DNA of 12,321 nucleotides, taken from the NCBI GenBank assembly GCA_029881835.1, contig JAOULV010000016.1, forward strand, positions 1 through 12,321, in the 5' to 3' direction. The notes under the pieces are model-generated. The model was not told the origin of the DNA. It did no database searches and saw nothing but the letters and a program-made list of their open reading frames with translations. A program made the translations under genes and the position numbers. How positions within the stretch are numbered: the stretch's first letter is position 1; each line of letters starts with the position of its first letter. The DNA comes from Rhodospirillaceae bacterium (GTDB lineage: Bacteria; Pseudomonadota; Alphaproteobacteria; Rhodospirillales; Magnetovibrionaceae). Positions 6,665 through 12,321 of the stretch are shown in pieces.

Positions 6665-7771
6665 ATGAACAGCGATAAACAAAATCTAGTGGGCCTTAGC
6701 CGCCAAGAACTTGCCGAAGCAATGGAACTGCTGGGCGAGCCGGCTTTTCGTGCGCGCCAGTTATTTCATTGGATCTATCACCGTGGCGAGACCGACTTTG
6801 ACAAAATGACCGACCTGTCAAAAAGTTTGCGCCAACGCCTGCCCGAACATTTTATTGTTGGCCGCCCGACCATAAACCAGAGCCTTATTTCCGAAGACAC
6901 CACCCGCAAATGGTTGCTTGGCTTGGCCAAAGGGGGCGAGGTCGAAACCGTAATGATACCCGAAGAAGACCGTGGCGCGCTTTGTGTTTCCAGCCAGGTT
7001 GGCTGTTCGCTTAATTGTTCTTTTTGCCATACCGGAACCATGGACTGGGTTCGCAACTTAAGCGCCGGCGATATTTTGGGGCAAATAATGGTGGCGCGCG
7101 ACGAAATGGAAGAATGGCCATCAGGGGTTGACGGGCGCAAATTAAAAAATTTGGTCATGATGGGCATGGGCGAGCCGTTATTGAATTTTGAAAATGTATC
7201 ACGGGCTTTGCAAATTGCCATGGACGGTGAAGGTATTTCAATTTCCAAACGGCGCATCACATTATCAACGTCGGGTGTGGTGCCAATGATGAAACGTTGC
7301 GCCGAAGAATTAGATGTCGGCCTTGCCGTAAGCCTGCATGCCGCGAATGATGAACTGCGTGATGAGCTTGTGCCGATAAATAAAAAATATCCCCTTGCCG
7401 AATTATTACAAGCTTGCGCCGATTACCCATCGGCGCGCAATTCCCGGCGCATTACAATGGAATATGTAATGTTAAAAGACGTGAACGACAGCTTGGCCGA
7501 TGCCAAAGAACTGGTGCGTTTGATGCGCCAATATAATGTTCATGCCAAGTTCAATTTAATACCGTTTAACCCGTGGCCGGGTTCGGTTTATGAATGTTCG
7601 TCAAACAACGCCATGCATCGTTTTTCCGATTATTTAAATGATGAAGGGTATTCCGCCCCCATTCGCACCTCGCGCGGGCGCGACATAATGGCCGCCTGCG
7701 GGCAATTAAAATCTGCTTCAGAAAATGCCAAGCTAAAAGCATTAAAACAAAAACGTGCCGCCGGCGGATAA
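6665..7771 (+). CDS. rlmN: RlmN, 23S rRNA A2503 / tRNA A37 C2-methyltransferase
   Basis: Radical-SAM enzyme that methylates carbon 2 of adenine 2503 in 23S rRNA and of A37 in some tRNAs, supporting translational accuracy. The 368-residue length is normal. The CxxxCxxC iron-sulfur motif is C114, C118 and C121 in VGCSLNCSFCHTGTM. C107, seven residues earlier, and C345 in DIMAACGQLK match the conserved cysteines of E. coli RlmN (C118 and C355). C345 should be the methyl-carrying nucleophile. GMGEPLLN (167-174) is the SAM-binding GGEP-like motif. The first 90 residues form the usual N-terminal RNA-binding domain (GLSRQELAEAM, RARQLFHWIYHRG). ATG 6665 gives the expected length, and no strong ribosome binding site is visible. 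The reading frame is complete and all key residues are present. Confidence 0.96.
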   Translation: MNSDKQNLVGLSRQELAEAMELLGEPAFRARQLFHWIYHRGETDFDKMTDLSKSLRQRLPEHFIVGRPTINQSLISEDTTRKWLLGLAKGGEVETVMIPEEDRGALCVSSQVGCSLNCSFCHTGTMDWVRNLSAGDILGQIMVARDEMEEWPSGVDGRKLKNLVMMGMGEPLLNFENVSRALQIAMDGEGISISKRRITLSTSGVVPMMKRCAEELDVGLAVSLHAANDELRDELVPINKKYPLAELLQACADYPSARNSRRITMEYVMLKDVNDSLADAKELVRLMRQYNVHAKFNLIPFNPWPGSVYECSSNNAMHRFSDYLNDEGYSAPIRTSRGRDIMAACGQLKSASENAKLKALKQKRAAGG

Positions 7772-7784
7772 GGGCAAAACAATC

Positions 7785-8516
7785 ATGGGTAACGACAAAG
7801 ACGATAATTATTGCGCCGATGAAGTTTGTGATTTGCCCGAACAAAACGCCGTTACAGGCGGTGCGAAAAAAAATGAAAAATCTTTTGAGCCGGGACCGGG
7901 CAAACATATTTTACTTTTTGCCGACCCCATGTGTTCGTGGTGTTGGGGGTTTCAACCCGAACTTAAAAAATTAATTTCCATATTAAATGACCGCGCCCAA
8001 TTTCATGTGGTGATGGGGGGTTTGCGCCCATACACCAGCGAAAGCTGGCAGGGCGAAATGCAAACTTATGTCCACCATCATTGGCAAGAAGTACAAAAGA
8101 AAACCGGCCAGCCGTTTGATTACACCCGCATGAATGACGATCATTTTATTTATGATACCGAACCGGCGTGCCGGGCGGTGGTTTGCGCGCGCGAATTAAA
8201 CCCCGAACTGGGCTTGGCAGTTTATCATGACCTGCAACGTGAATTTTACGCCCGCGGCCAAGACATTACAGATACCGATGTAATTTCTGAAATTGTGGCA
8301 AACGCCGGGGTCGATAAAGAAAAGTTTTTAAAACTTTTTACCGGCCCGCTTGCCCGCGAACTGGTTGAGTTTGATTTTAACCAGACCCGGGCCTTTGGGG
8401 TAAAGGGATTTCCTTCAATCGTGTGCGCCGATGACGGGCAGTATGCTTTTTTAACCCTTGGTTATCGCGCCTTTGATGCCATGCAGGGCGATGTTGAAGC
8501 GTGGCTTAACAGTTGA
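7785..8516 (+). CDS. Cytoplasmic DsbA-family thioredoxin-fold protein (CSWC)
   Basis: The 243-residue protein has a thioredoxin fold with the active-site motif DPMCSWCWGF (C50 and C53) and a cis-proline motif KGFPSIVC (P210), with a helical insert between them. The pattern fits the FrnE-like branch of the DsbA family. There is no signal peptide, so it should act in the cytoplasm, unlike classical DsbA. The substrate is unknown. The N-terminal 39 residues are hydrophilic and carry an extra cysteine pair, C10 and C15, in NYCADEVC, ahead of the fold. I chose ATG 7785, with AGGG ten bases upstream. An alternative GTG at 7755 would overlap rlmN by 17 bases. The start is 13 bases after the rlmN stop, so co-transcription with rlmN is likely. 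Confidence 0.84.
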   Translation: MGNDKDDNYCADEVCDLPEQNAVTGGAKKNEKSFEPGPGKHILLFADPMCSWCWGFQPELKKLISILNDRAQFHVVMGGLRPYTSESWQGEMQTYVHHHWQEVQKKTGQPFDYTRMNDDHFIYDTEPACRAVVCARELNPELGLAVYHDLQREFYARGQDITDTDVISEIVANAGVDKEKFLKLFTGPLARELVEFDFNQTRAFGVKGFPSIVCADDGQYAFLTLGYRAFDAMQGDVEAWLNS

Positions 8517-8540
8517 TTGGCTTTTTAATTGCCTTATACT
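8513..8540 (+). promoter_or_regulatory. Likely sigma-70 promoter for argG
   Basis: TTGATT (8513-8518) and TATACT (8535-8540) are separated by 16 bases, giving a transcript leader of roughly 35 bases before ATG 8584. The -35 overlaps the stop codon of the DsbA-family gene. This suggests argG can be transcribed independently. Confidence 0.5.
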
Positions 8541-8583
8541 GCGCTTCAACTTTCAACCCCAAATAATTTAAAAGGAACCGGCC

Positions 8584-9813
8584 ATGGGCGGTGACAATAA
8601 AACGAAGATTAAAAAAGTGGTGCTGGCCTATTCGGGCGGGCTTGATACATCCATCATTTTGAAATGGTTACAAGAAACCTACGGCTGCGAGGTGGTGACC
8701 TTTACCGCCGACCTTGGCCAAGGCGAAGAATTAGAGCCGGCGCGCAAAAAAGCCGAAATGATGGGTATCAAGGAAATCTATATCGAGGACCTGCGCGAAA
8801 CCTTTGTTAAAGATTATGTTTTCCCGATGTTTCGGGCCAACGCCCTTTATGAAGGCACCTATATGCTGGGCACATCCATTGCGCGCCCGCTAATTGCCAA
8901 ACGGCAAATTGAAATTGCGCGGGAAGTCGGCGCCGATGCGGTCAGCCATGGTGCCACCGGCAAAGGGAATGATCAGGTACGGTTTGAACTGGGTTATTAT
9001 GCCTGCAACCCCGACATCAAAATTATTGCGCCGTGGCGTGAATGGGACCTGATTTCACGCACCGACCTGATTAATTATGCCGAAAAAAACCAGATACCGG
9101 TACCGAAGGACAAGCGTGGCGAAGCCCCGTTTTCCCAAGATGCCAACCTTTTGCATATTTCCAGCGAGGGCAAAATATTAGAAGACCCGTGGAACGAACC
9201 GGATTTTGATTTAATCCTTTCGCGCATGGTAACGCCCGAAAACGCGCCCGATAAGGCGGAAGAAATTACAATTGATTTCGCTGCCGGTGACCCGGTTGCA
9301 ATTAACGGTAAAAAATTATCACCTGCCAACTTGCTCGCCAAACTAAACGAACTGGGCGGCAGAAACGGTATTGGTTGCATTGATATTGTGGAAAACCGTT
9401 TCGTCGGGATGAAATCGCGCGGGGTTTACGAAACCCCCGGCGGCACCATCTTGCTGGCCATGCGCCGGGCAATGGAAAGCATCACGCTTGACCGTGGTGC
9501 GGCCCACGCCAAAGATGAAATGATGCCCAGATACGCCGAAATGGTTTACAACGGTTTTTGGTTCGCGCCTGAACGCGAAATGATGCAAGCGGCAATCGAT
9601 AAGGCATCCATGCCGGTTAGCGGCACCGTGCGGGCCAAACTTTACAAAGGCAACGTAATTATTACCGGGCGCAAATCACCCAATTCACTTTATGATGAAG
9701 CGACCGTTACCTTTGAAGAAGGCGGAACGTACGACCAAAAAGACGCGGGCGGATTTATTAAATTAAATGCGCTGCGTTTGCGGATGAACGCAAAAATTCA
9801 CGGCAATAAATAA
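8584..9813 (+). CDS. argG: Argininosuccinate synthase
   Basis: Catalyses ATP-dependent joining of citrulline and aspartate to argininosuccinate, the penultimate step of arginine synthesis, in the cytoplasm. The 409-residue length is normal for the enzyme. The ATP pyrophosphatase loop AYSGGLDTS is at residues 15-23. EGTYMLGTSIARPLIAK follows, then the nucleotide and substrate-binding stretch SHGATGKGNDQVRFE, and later IAPWREWDL. These are the strongest signatures of the family. ATG 8584 has AGGAA eight bases upstream. The first ten residues (MGGDNKTKIK) are a slightly long polar lead before the first strand. A terminator follows at 9837. No arginine-repressor box was recognised upstream. The frame is intact with no missing key residue seen. 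Confidence 0.97.
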   Translation: MGGDNKTKIKKVVLAYSGGLDTSIILKWLQETYGCEVVTFTADLGQGEELEPARKKAEMMGIKEIYIEDLRETFVKDYVFPMFRANALYEGTYMLGTSIARPLIAKRQIEIAREVGADAVSHGATGKGNDQVRFELGYYACNPDIKIIAPWREWDLISRTDLINYAEKNQIPVPKDKRGEAPFSQDANLLHISSEGKILEDPWNEPDFDLILSRMVTPENAPDKAEEITIDFAAGDPVAINGKKLSPANLLAKLNELGGRNGIGCIDIVENRFVGMKSRGVYETPGGTILLAMRRAMESITLDRGAAHAKDEMMPRYAEMVYNGFWFAPEREMMQAAIDKASMPVSGTVRAKLYKGNVIITGRKSPNSLYDEATVTFEEGGTYDQKDAGGFIKLNALRLRMNAKIHGNK

Positions 9814-9836
9814 AAAAATTATTGCTACAAAAAATT

Positions 9837-9872
9837 AAACCGGAAGCATTTATTTGTTTCCGGTTTTTTTGT
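9837..9872. terminator. Bidirectional rho-independent terminator after argG
   Basis: AAACCGGAA (9837-9845) pairs perfectly with TTCCGGTTT (9858-9866) around a 12-base loop, followed by a run of Ts. On the other strand the hairpin is followed by TTTAATTTTTT, so it can also stop transcripts from the convergent ATPase gene, whose coding region ends at 9890. Confidence 0.9.
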
Positions 9873-9889
9873 GGCTTGATTTTTAAAAA

Positions 9890-11305
9890 TTACCCTATCC
9901 GTTCTGCCAACGGTTTGCCCACGGCCCAACACCAGACCGCCACCGGCAAAAAACCGATTTCATGCTCACCGACAAAACGTTTGCCCGGAATGGTTCGGGT
10001 CAAAACTTTTGACGGGGTCTGGGGGTTGGTTTGATCCATGAATGCGGTCATGTCGGCAAGAATTTTTTGCGGCAACGCCAATGCCCTGTCGGACCAGTCT
10101 ATTTCGATGCATTTGACCGGGCGGGTGCCTTTTTCCGGCATTTCCACCAACGATACGTGGCGGTTTGAATTGCCCGATTTCCATTCGGCGTAAAAAAGCC
10201 TGGATAGGCTTTTGCTGTGAACGAACTGGCTGATGACCGCATTTTCAGCCATGCGCGCGCTAATGGGGTCGCTTATTTTACTGGGACCAAAAAGTGCTAC
10301 GCGGTGTGATGGGTTTATCAAATAAACCTTAAACTGGGTCTGGCGGGCAAACTTTTTTGCCTGCCCATCAATGCGCCAAACCCGCCTGATTAAAAAAGCG
10401 GCTTCAAGGTAATCCAGATATTTGCGAATTGTGTTTTTTGCGATGGCAAATTCTTTTGCCAGCGTTTCAATTGAATAGCTGGTGGCAAGACCGTGGACCA
10501 GATGGGCATAAAGGCGTGAAAGTTCGCCCACATCGCCAACCCCATAAACCCCCGGGCTCCCGCGCATAATGCTTTGGCTGGTAATTTCCGCCATATCAAC
10601 GCGCTGGGGGCCCAAACCCATGACCGCATCGGTGAAACCGCCCCATGCAAGATAATCAGTGAATGCGCTGTTCAACGCTTCGCTGTCGTGCAGTTTTCCA
10701 TAAGCGTCAAAAATTTTGCTTTTAAGATTTTGAAACTGGATGAATTCGGCAAATGTAACTGGCGGCAAAATAATGCTGGAAAAATATCCGCCCGATGCTT
10801 TTTCCACGTCGCGCCCTGCGGTTTGGTTGCCACTAAAGCGCGGGGCCATAATTGATGAAGCAATAATGCGCCAATCAGGGTTGGTGGTGGCGAGGTTTTT
10901 AATTTGCTCTTCCCAATCATCCAGCACATGGACACCATCAAGAATTATGAAGTATCCGCCCGCCCCATCATTATTTGCGGCCGCCACATAACCTTTGGCT
11001 ATTTCGCCCAAATCACCATTTATGTGACACGGAATATCCAAAGATATTTTGACAACCCGCCCCGGGCTTACCCCCCTGGACAGTAGTTTTTGGATAAATT
11101 GGTGCAACAAAACGGTCTTTCCCGCGCCCGATGGGCCCACAACAAGTGTCGGCAGAACCGAGGAATCATTGCCTGATTGCAACAATGCTTCTAGGTCCGC
11201 AATAAACGGCCTTGGGCTTAGCCGGCGAAAACGGTCATCAATTGCGCCTGTGCGCCACCACGGATTGTTTGCAATGGCGCTTTGGTTCTGGTCAAATTCG
11301 AGCAT
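9890..11305 (-). CDS. AAA_14/DUF4143-type ATP-binding protein with degenerate motifs
   Basis: The 471-residue protein matches the layout of the AAA_14 plus DUF4143 ATPases. A Walker A motif, GPSGAGKT, is at 57-64. The Walker B region is IILDGVHVLDDW (120-131), where family members normally read LDE(I/V)H, so the catalytic glutamate is replaced by glycine. ILPPVTFAEFIQF (179-191) is the family LPP-F-EF motif. A winged-helix segment follows at about 277-308 (YSIETLAKEFAIAKNTIRKYLDYLEAAFLIRRV). The C-terminal part (about 350-405) lies where DUF4143 proteins keep a PD-(D/E)xK-like fold. Here the usual E-D and E-K pair reads HVSLVE and IEIDWSDR, so nuclease residues appear missing. The function of the family is poorly defined. 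ATG 11305 has AGGTG eight bases upstream. It stands alone between argG and the phosphatase gene, beside an AT-rich spacer, and could be an accessory insertion. Confidence 0.8.
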   Translation of the reverse strand: MLEFDQNQSAIANNPWWRTGAIDDRFRRLSPRPFIADLEALLQSGNDSSVLPTLVVGPSGAGKTVLLHQFIQKLLSRGVSPGRVVKISLDIPCHINGDLGEIAKGYVAAANNDGAGGYFIILDGVHVLDDWEEQIKNLATTNPDWRIIASSIMAPRFSGNQTAGRDVEKASGGYFSSIILPPVTFAEFIQFQNLKSKIFDAYGKLHDSEALNSAFTDYLAWGGFTDAVMGLGPQRVDMAEITSQSIMRGSPGVYGVGDVGELSRLYAHLVHGLATSYSIETLAKEFAIAKNTIRKYLDYLEAAFLIRRVWRIDGQAKKFARQTQFKVYLINPSHRVALFGPSKISDPISARMAENAVISQFVHSKSLSRLFYAEWKSGNSNRHVSLVEMPEKGTRPVKCIEIDWSDRALALPQKILADMTAFMDQTNPQTPSKVLTRTIPGKRFVGEHEIGFLPVAVWCWAVGKPLAERIG

Positions 11306-11413
11306 TGTTTGAGCACCTAGTAAAAAAAACGATCGCGGACATTGTTGCCAATGCGTTTTGTACGGCTACCTTTGAAAACAACCATAGAAGTACAATTTAG
11401 TATATTTTACAAA

Positions 11414-11426
11414 TTAAGATCATTTA
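11414..11426 (+). repeat. 13-bp site TTAAGATCATTTA, outlying copy
   Basis: This site matches TTAAGATCAATTA at 11456-11468 in 12 of 13 bases and TTAAGATAATTTA (minus strand, 11467-11479) in 12 of 13. It lies 42 bases from the second copy, about four helical turns. The set looks like repeated binding sites for one protein. Confidence 0.55.
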
Positions 11427-11448
11427 TTTGATTTAAAAATTATCATCC

Positions 11449-11486
11449 ATTATATTTAAGATCAATTAAATTATCTTAAATATAAT
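11449..11486. promoter_or_regulatory. Perfect 14-bp inverted repeat with outward-facing TATAAT boxes
   Basis: ATTATATTTAAGAT (11449-11462) and ATCTTAAATATAAT (11473-11486) are exact inverse complements around a ten-base centre. The outer six bases of each arm read TATAAT outward: plus strand 11481-11486 toward the phosphatase, minus strand 11449-11454 toward the ATPase. No good -35 is found for either, which would fit activator dependence. The arms contain one G-C pair each, so an RNA hairpin would be weak, and a DNA-level operator is the likelier role. Confidence 0.6.
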
Positions 11487-11521
11487 ATGCTTTGTTGGCT
11501 CAACGGTTACAATAAATAAAT

Positions 11522-11535
11522 GGCAGATTTCTGCC
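11522..11535. repeat. Short palindrome GGCAGA-TT-TCTGCC
   Basis: This is a perfect six-base inverted repeat with a two-base centre, in the leader between the TATAAT at 11481 and the phosphatase ribosome binding site at 11560. It may be an operator half-site pair or be without function. Confidence 0.4.
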
Positions 11536-11559
11536 GCAAATTACCTATTAAATATTGCT

Positions 11560-11565
11560 GGAGGG
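11560..11565 (+). promoter_or_regulatory. Ribosome binding site GGAGGG that fixes the TTG start at 11570
   Basis: GGAGGG is followed after four bases by TTG (11570-11572). An upstream in-frame TTG at 11555 precedes this site and cannot use it, so the 11570 start is preferred. Confidence 0.75.
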
Positions 11566-11569
11566 TATC

Positions 11570-12040
11570 TTGATAAGTGTTCTTTTTGTCTGTCTTGGCA
11601 ATATCTGCCGCTCCCCCACCGCCGAGGGAGTGTTTCGGGCCATGGTCGAAGATGCCGGTCTTTCCGGCCAAATAAAAATAGATTCAGCCGGAACCGCCGC
11701 CTATCACGTGGGCGAACCACCTGACCGCCGGGCCATGGCCGAGGCCAAAAGCCGGGGCATAGACATAAGTTCCTTGCGCGGACGCCAGGCCACAAGGGCC
11801 GATTTCGAACGTTTCGATTACGTATTAGCCATGGATAGCGAAAATTACCACAACCTTAGGGCCATATGCCCAAAGGGGCAGGAAAATAAACTGGCAATGT
11901 TTTTGGATTTTGCAAAGGGGCTAAATATTCGCGATGTTCCCGACCCCTATTATGAAGGCGGGTTTGGTTCTGTTTATGAAATGATTGAAAATGCCGCGGG
12001 CGGCCTGTTGGATGAGATAAAATCAAAACACCTTGGCTAG
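11570..12040 (+). CDS. Low-molecular-weight protein-tyrosine-phosphatase family
   Basis: The 156-residue cytoplasmic phosphatase carries the phosphate-binding loop CLGNICRSP with nucleophile C8 and R14, followed by TAEGVFRAM. The general-acid motif is DPYY at 125-128 (D125). DSAGTAAYHVGEPPDRRA (38-55) and DYVLAMDSEN (83-92) are further family landmarks. Length and order match the class closely. With the TTG start at 11570 the chain reads MISVLFVCLGNICRSP, the expected beginning. The next gene, 28 bases downstream on the same strand, belongs to the fructosamine kinase family. That neighbour points to ribulosamine or erythrulosamine 5-phosphate on glycated proteins as a possible substrate, rather than phosphotyrosine. 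This is an inference from context and from work I recall on bacterial homologues. All catalytic residues are present. Confidence 0.93.
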   Translation: MISVLFVCLGNICRSPTAEGVFRAMVEDAGLSGQIKIDSAGTAAYHVGEPPDRRAMAEAKSRGIDISSLRGRQATRADFERFDYVLAMDSENYHNLRAICPKGQENKLAMFLDFAKGLNIRDVPDPYYEGGFGSVYEMIENAAGGLLDEIKSKHLG

Positions 12041-12068
12041 CTCGGCCGATATTTAAGGAACCAACACA

Positions 12069-12321
12069 TTGGGCGTGCCTGAACAGAAAATTGAACAAAA
12101 AATTGAAAAAATTACCAACCGCCAAGTCAGCGCCATCCGCCCTTTAAGCGGTGGCTGTGTGGGTGATGTTTATAGGGTGGTTATGCAATCGGGTCCGGAC
12201 TTGGTTGCCAAAGTGGGTGATGGGCAAAGCGGGTTGGCGGTTGAAGGAGCATCGCTTGAATACCTAAAAAACCTTTCAGACCTTCCGGTGCCGGAAGTTT
12301 TGTTTAGTGATGATAATTTAT
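12069..12321 (+). CDS. Fructosamine kinase family protein, 5' part only
   Basis: The frame runs open to the window end, giving about 84 residues of an enzyme that is normally near 270-290. It contains RPLSGGCVGDVYRV, the glycine-rich nucleotide loop of the fructosamine/ketosamine-3-kinase family. LVAKVGDGQSGLAVEGASLEYLKNL follows, where the lysine in VAKV and the glutamate in VEG are the likely ATP-contacting pair. LSDLPVPEVLFSDDNL comes after that. These kinases phosphorylate sugar adducts on proteins so that they break down. An in-frame stop at 12054-12056 limits the start to TTG 12069 or GTG 12075. AAGGA lies nine bases before the TTG, so I prefer it. It probably shares a transcript with the phosphatase gene upstream. 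Confidence 0.88.
   Translation, partial: MGVPEQKIEQKIEKITNRQVSAIRPLSGGCVGDVYRVVMQSGPDLVAKVGDGQSGLAVEGASLEYLKNLSDLPVPEVLFSDDNL

Larger units (their letters stand above)
11306..11569. other. AT-rich divergent intergenic spacer
   Basis: This 264-base gap separates the divergent ATPase and phosphatase genes and is the longest spacer in the window. Positions about 11395-11490 are strongly AT-rich. I found no open reading frame of interest and no tRNA-like fold. It holds the inverted repeat and the small GGCAGA palindrome listed separately. Confidence 0.8.

Noticed and set aside
9882..11442. 11-bp direct repeat TTTAAAAATTA at 9882-9892 and 11432-11442, flanking the ATPase gene like an insertion footprint.
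   Set aside because: It is entirely AT, short, and lies in AT-rich spacers where chance matches are expected. The first copy also overlaps the ATPase stop codon. No transposase or terminal inverted repeats are present.

Overview
The window reads as a chromosomal segment of an alphaproteobacterium with moderate GC genes and AT-rich spacers. This is inferred from gene content: an invasion-associated locus B (IalB) protein next to rlmN and argG, a PomA/PomB-like flagellar stator pair, and a low-molecular-weight phosphatase followed by a fructosamine kinase homologue. No rRNA, tRNA, CRISPR array, transposase or integrase is visible. Assignments rest on motif recognition from memory, not on database searches.

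Layout. (1) 1-471, minus: HExxH metallopeptidase, cut by the window edge, with a 21-bp repeat in its tail. (2) 634-2276, plus: motA-motB stator pair with a 4-base overlap, divergent from the peptidase. (3) 2282-4712: an EamA-type exporter (minus), a small two-helix membrane protein (minus), and a second EamA-type exporter (plus). A bidirectional terminator follows at 4722-4761. (4) 4782-5240, minus: exported DsrE-family protein. (5) 5459-9813, plus: SPOUT RNA methyltransferase, ialB-like gene, rlmN, a cytoplasmic CSWC DsbA-family protein and argG, closed by a bidirectional terminator at 9837-9872. The tight spacing suggests at least the first two are one transcript, with separate promoters possible for rlmN and argG. 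(6) 9890-11305, minus: ATPase of the AAA_14/DUF4143 type. (7) An AT-rich spacer with a striking 14-bp inverted repeat. (8) 11570-12321, plus: low-molecular-weight phosphatase and the first part of a fructosamine kinase family gene, both with TTG starts and 28 bp apart.

How the genes work together. motA and motB build an ion-driven stator. Their residues look like the sodium type. The two RNA methyltransferases modify structural RNA. The last two genes form a plausible protein-deglycation (sugar-adduct repair) pair. The least ordinary points are the ATPase, whose Walker B glutamate and nuclease-like residues look degenerate, and the spacer beside it, which holds three near-identical 13-bp sites. 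Two of these sites form the palindrome, with a perfect TATAAT facing outward at each edge. I saw no clear undescribed multi-gene system. The operator-like spacer is the best candidate for unexplained structure.
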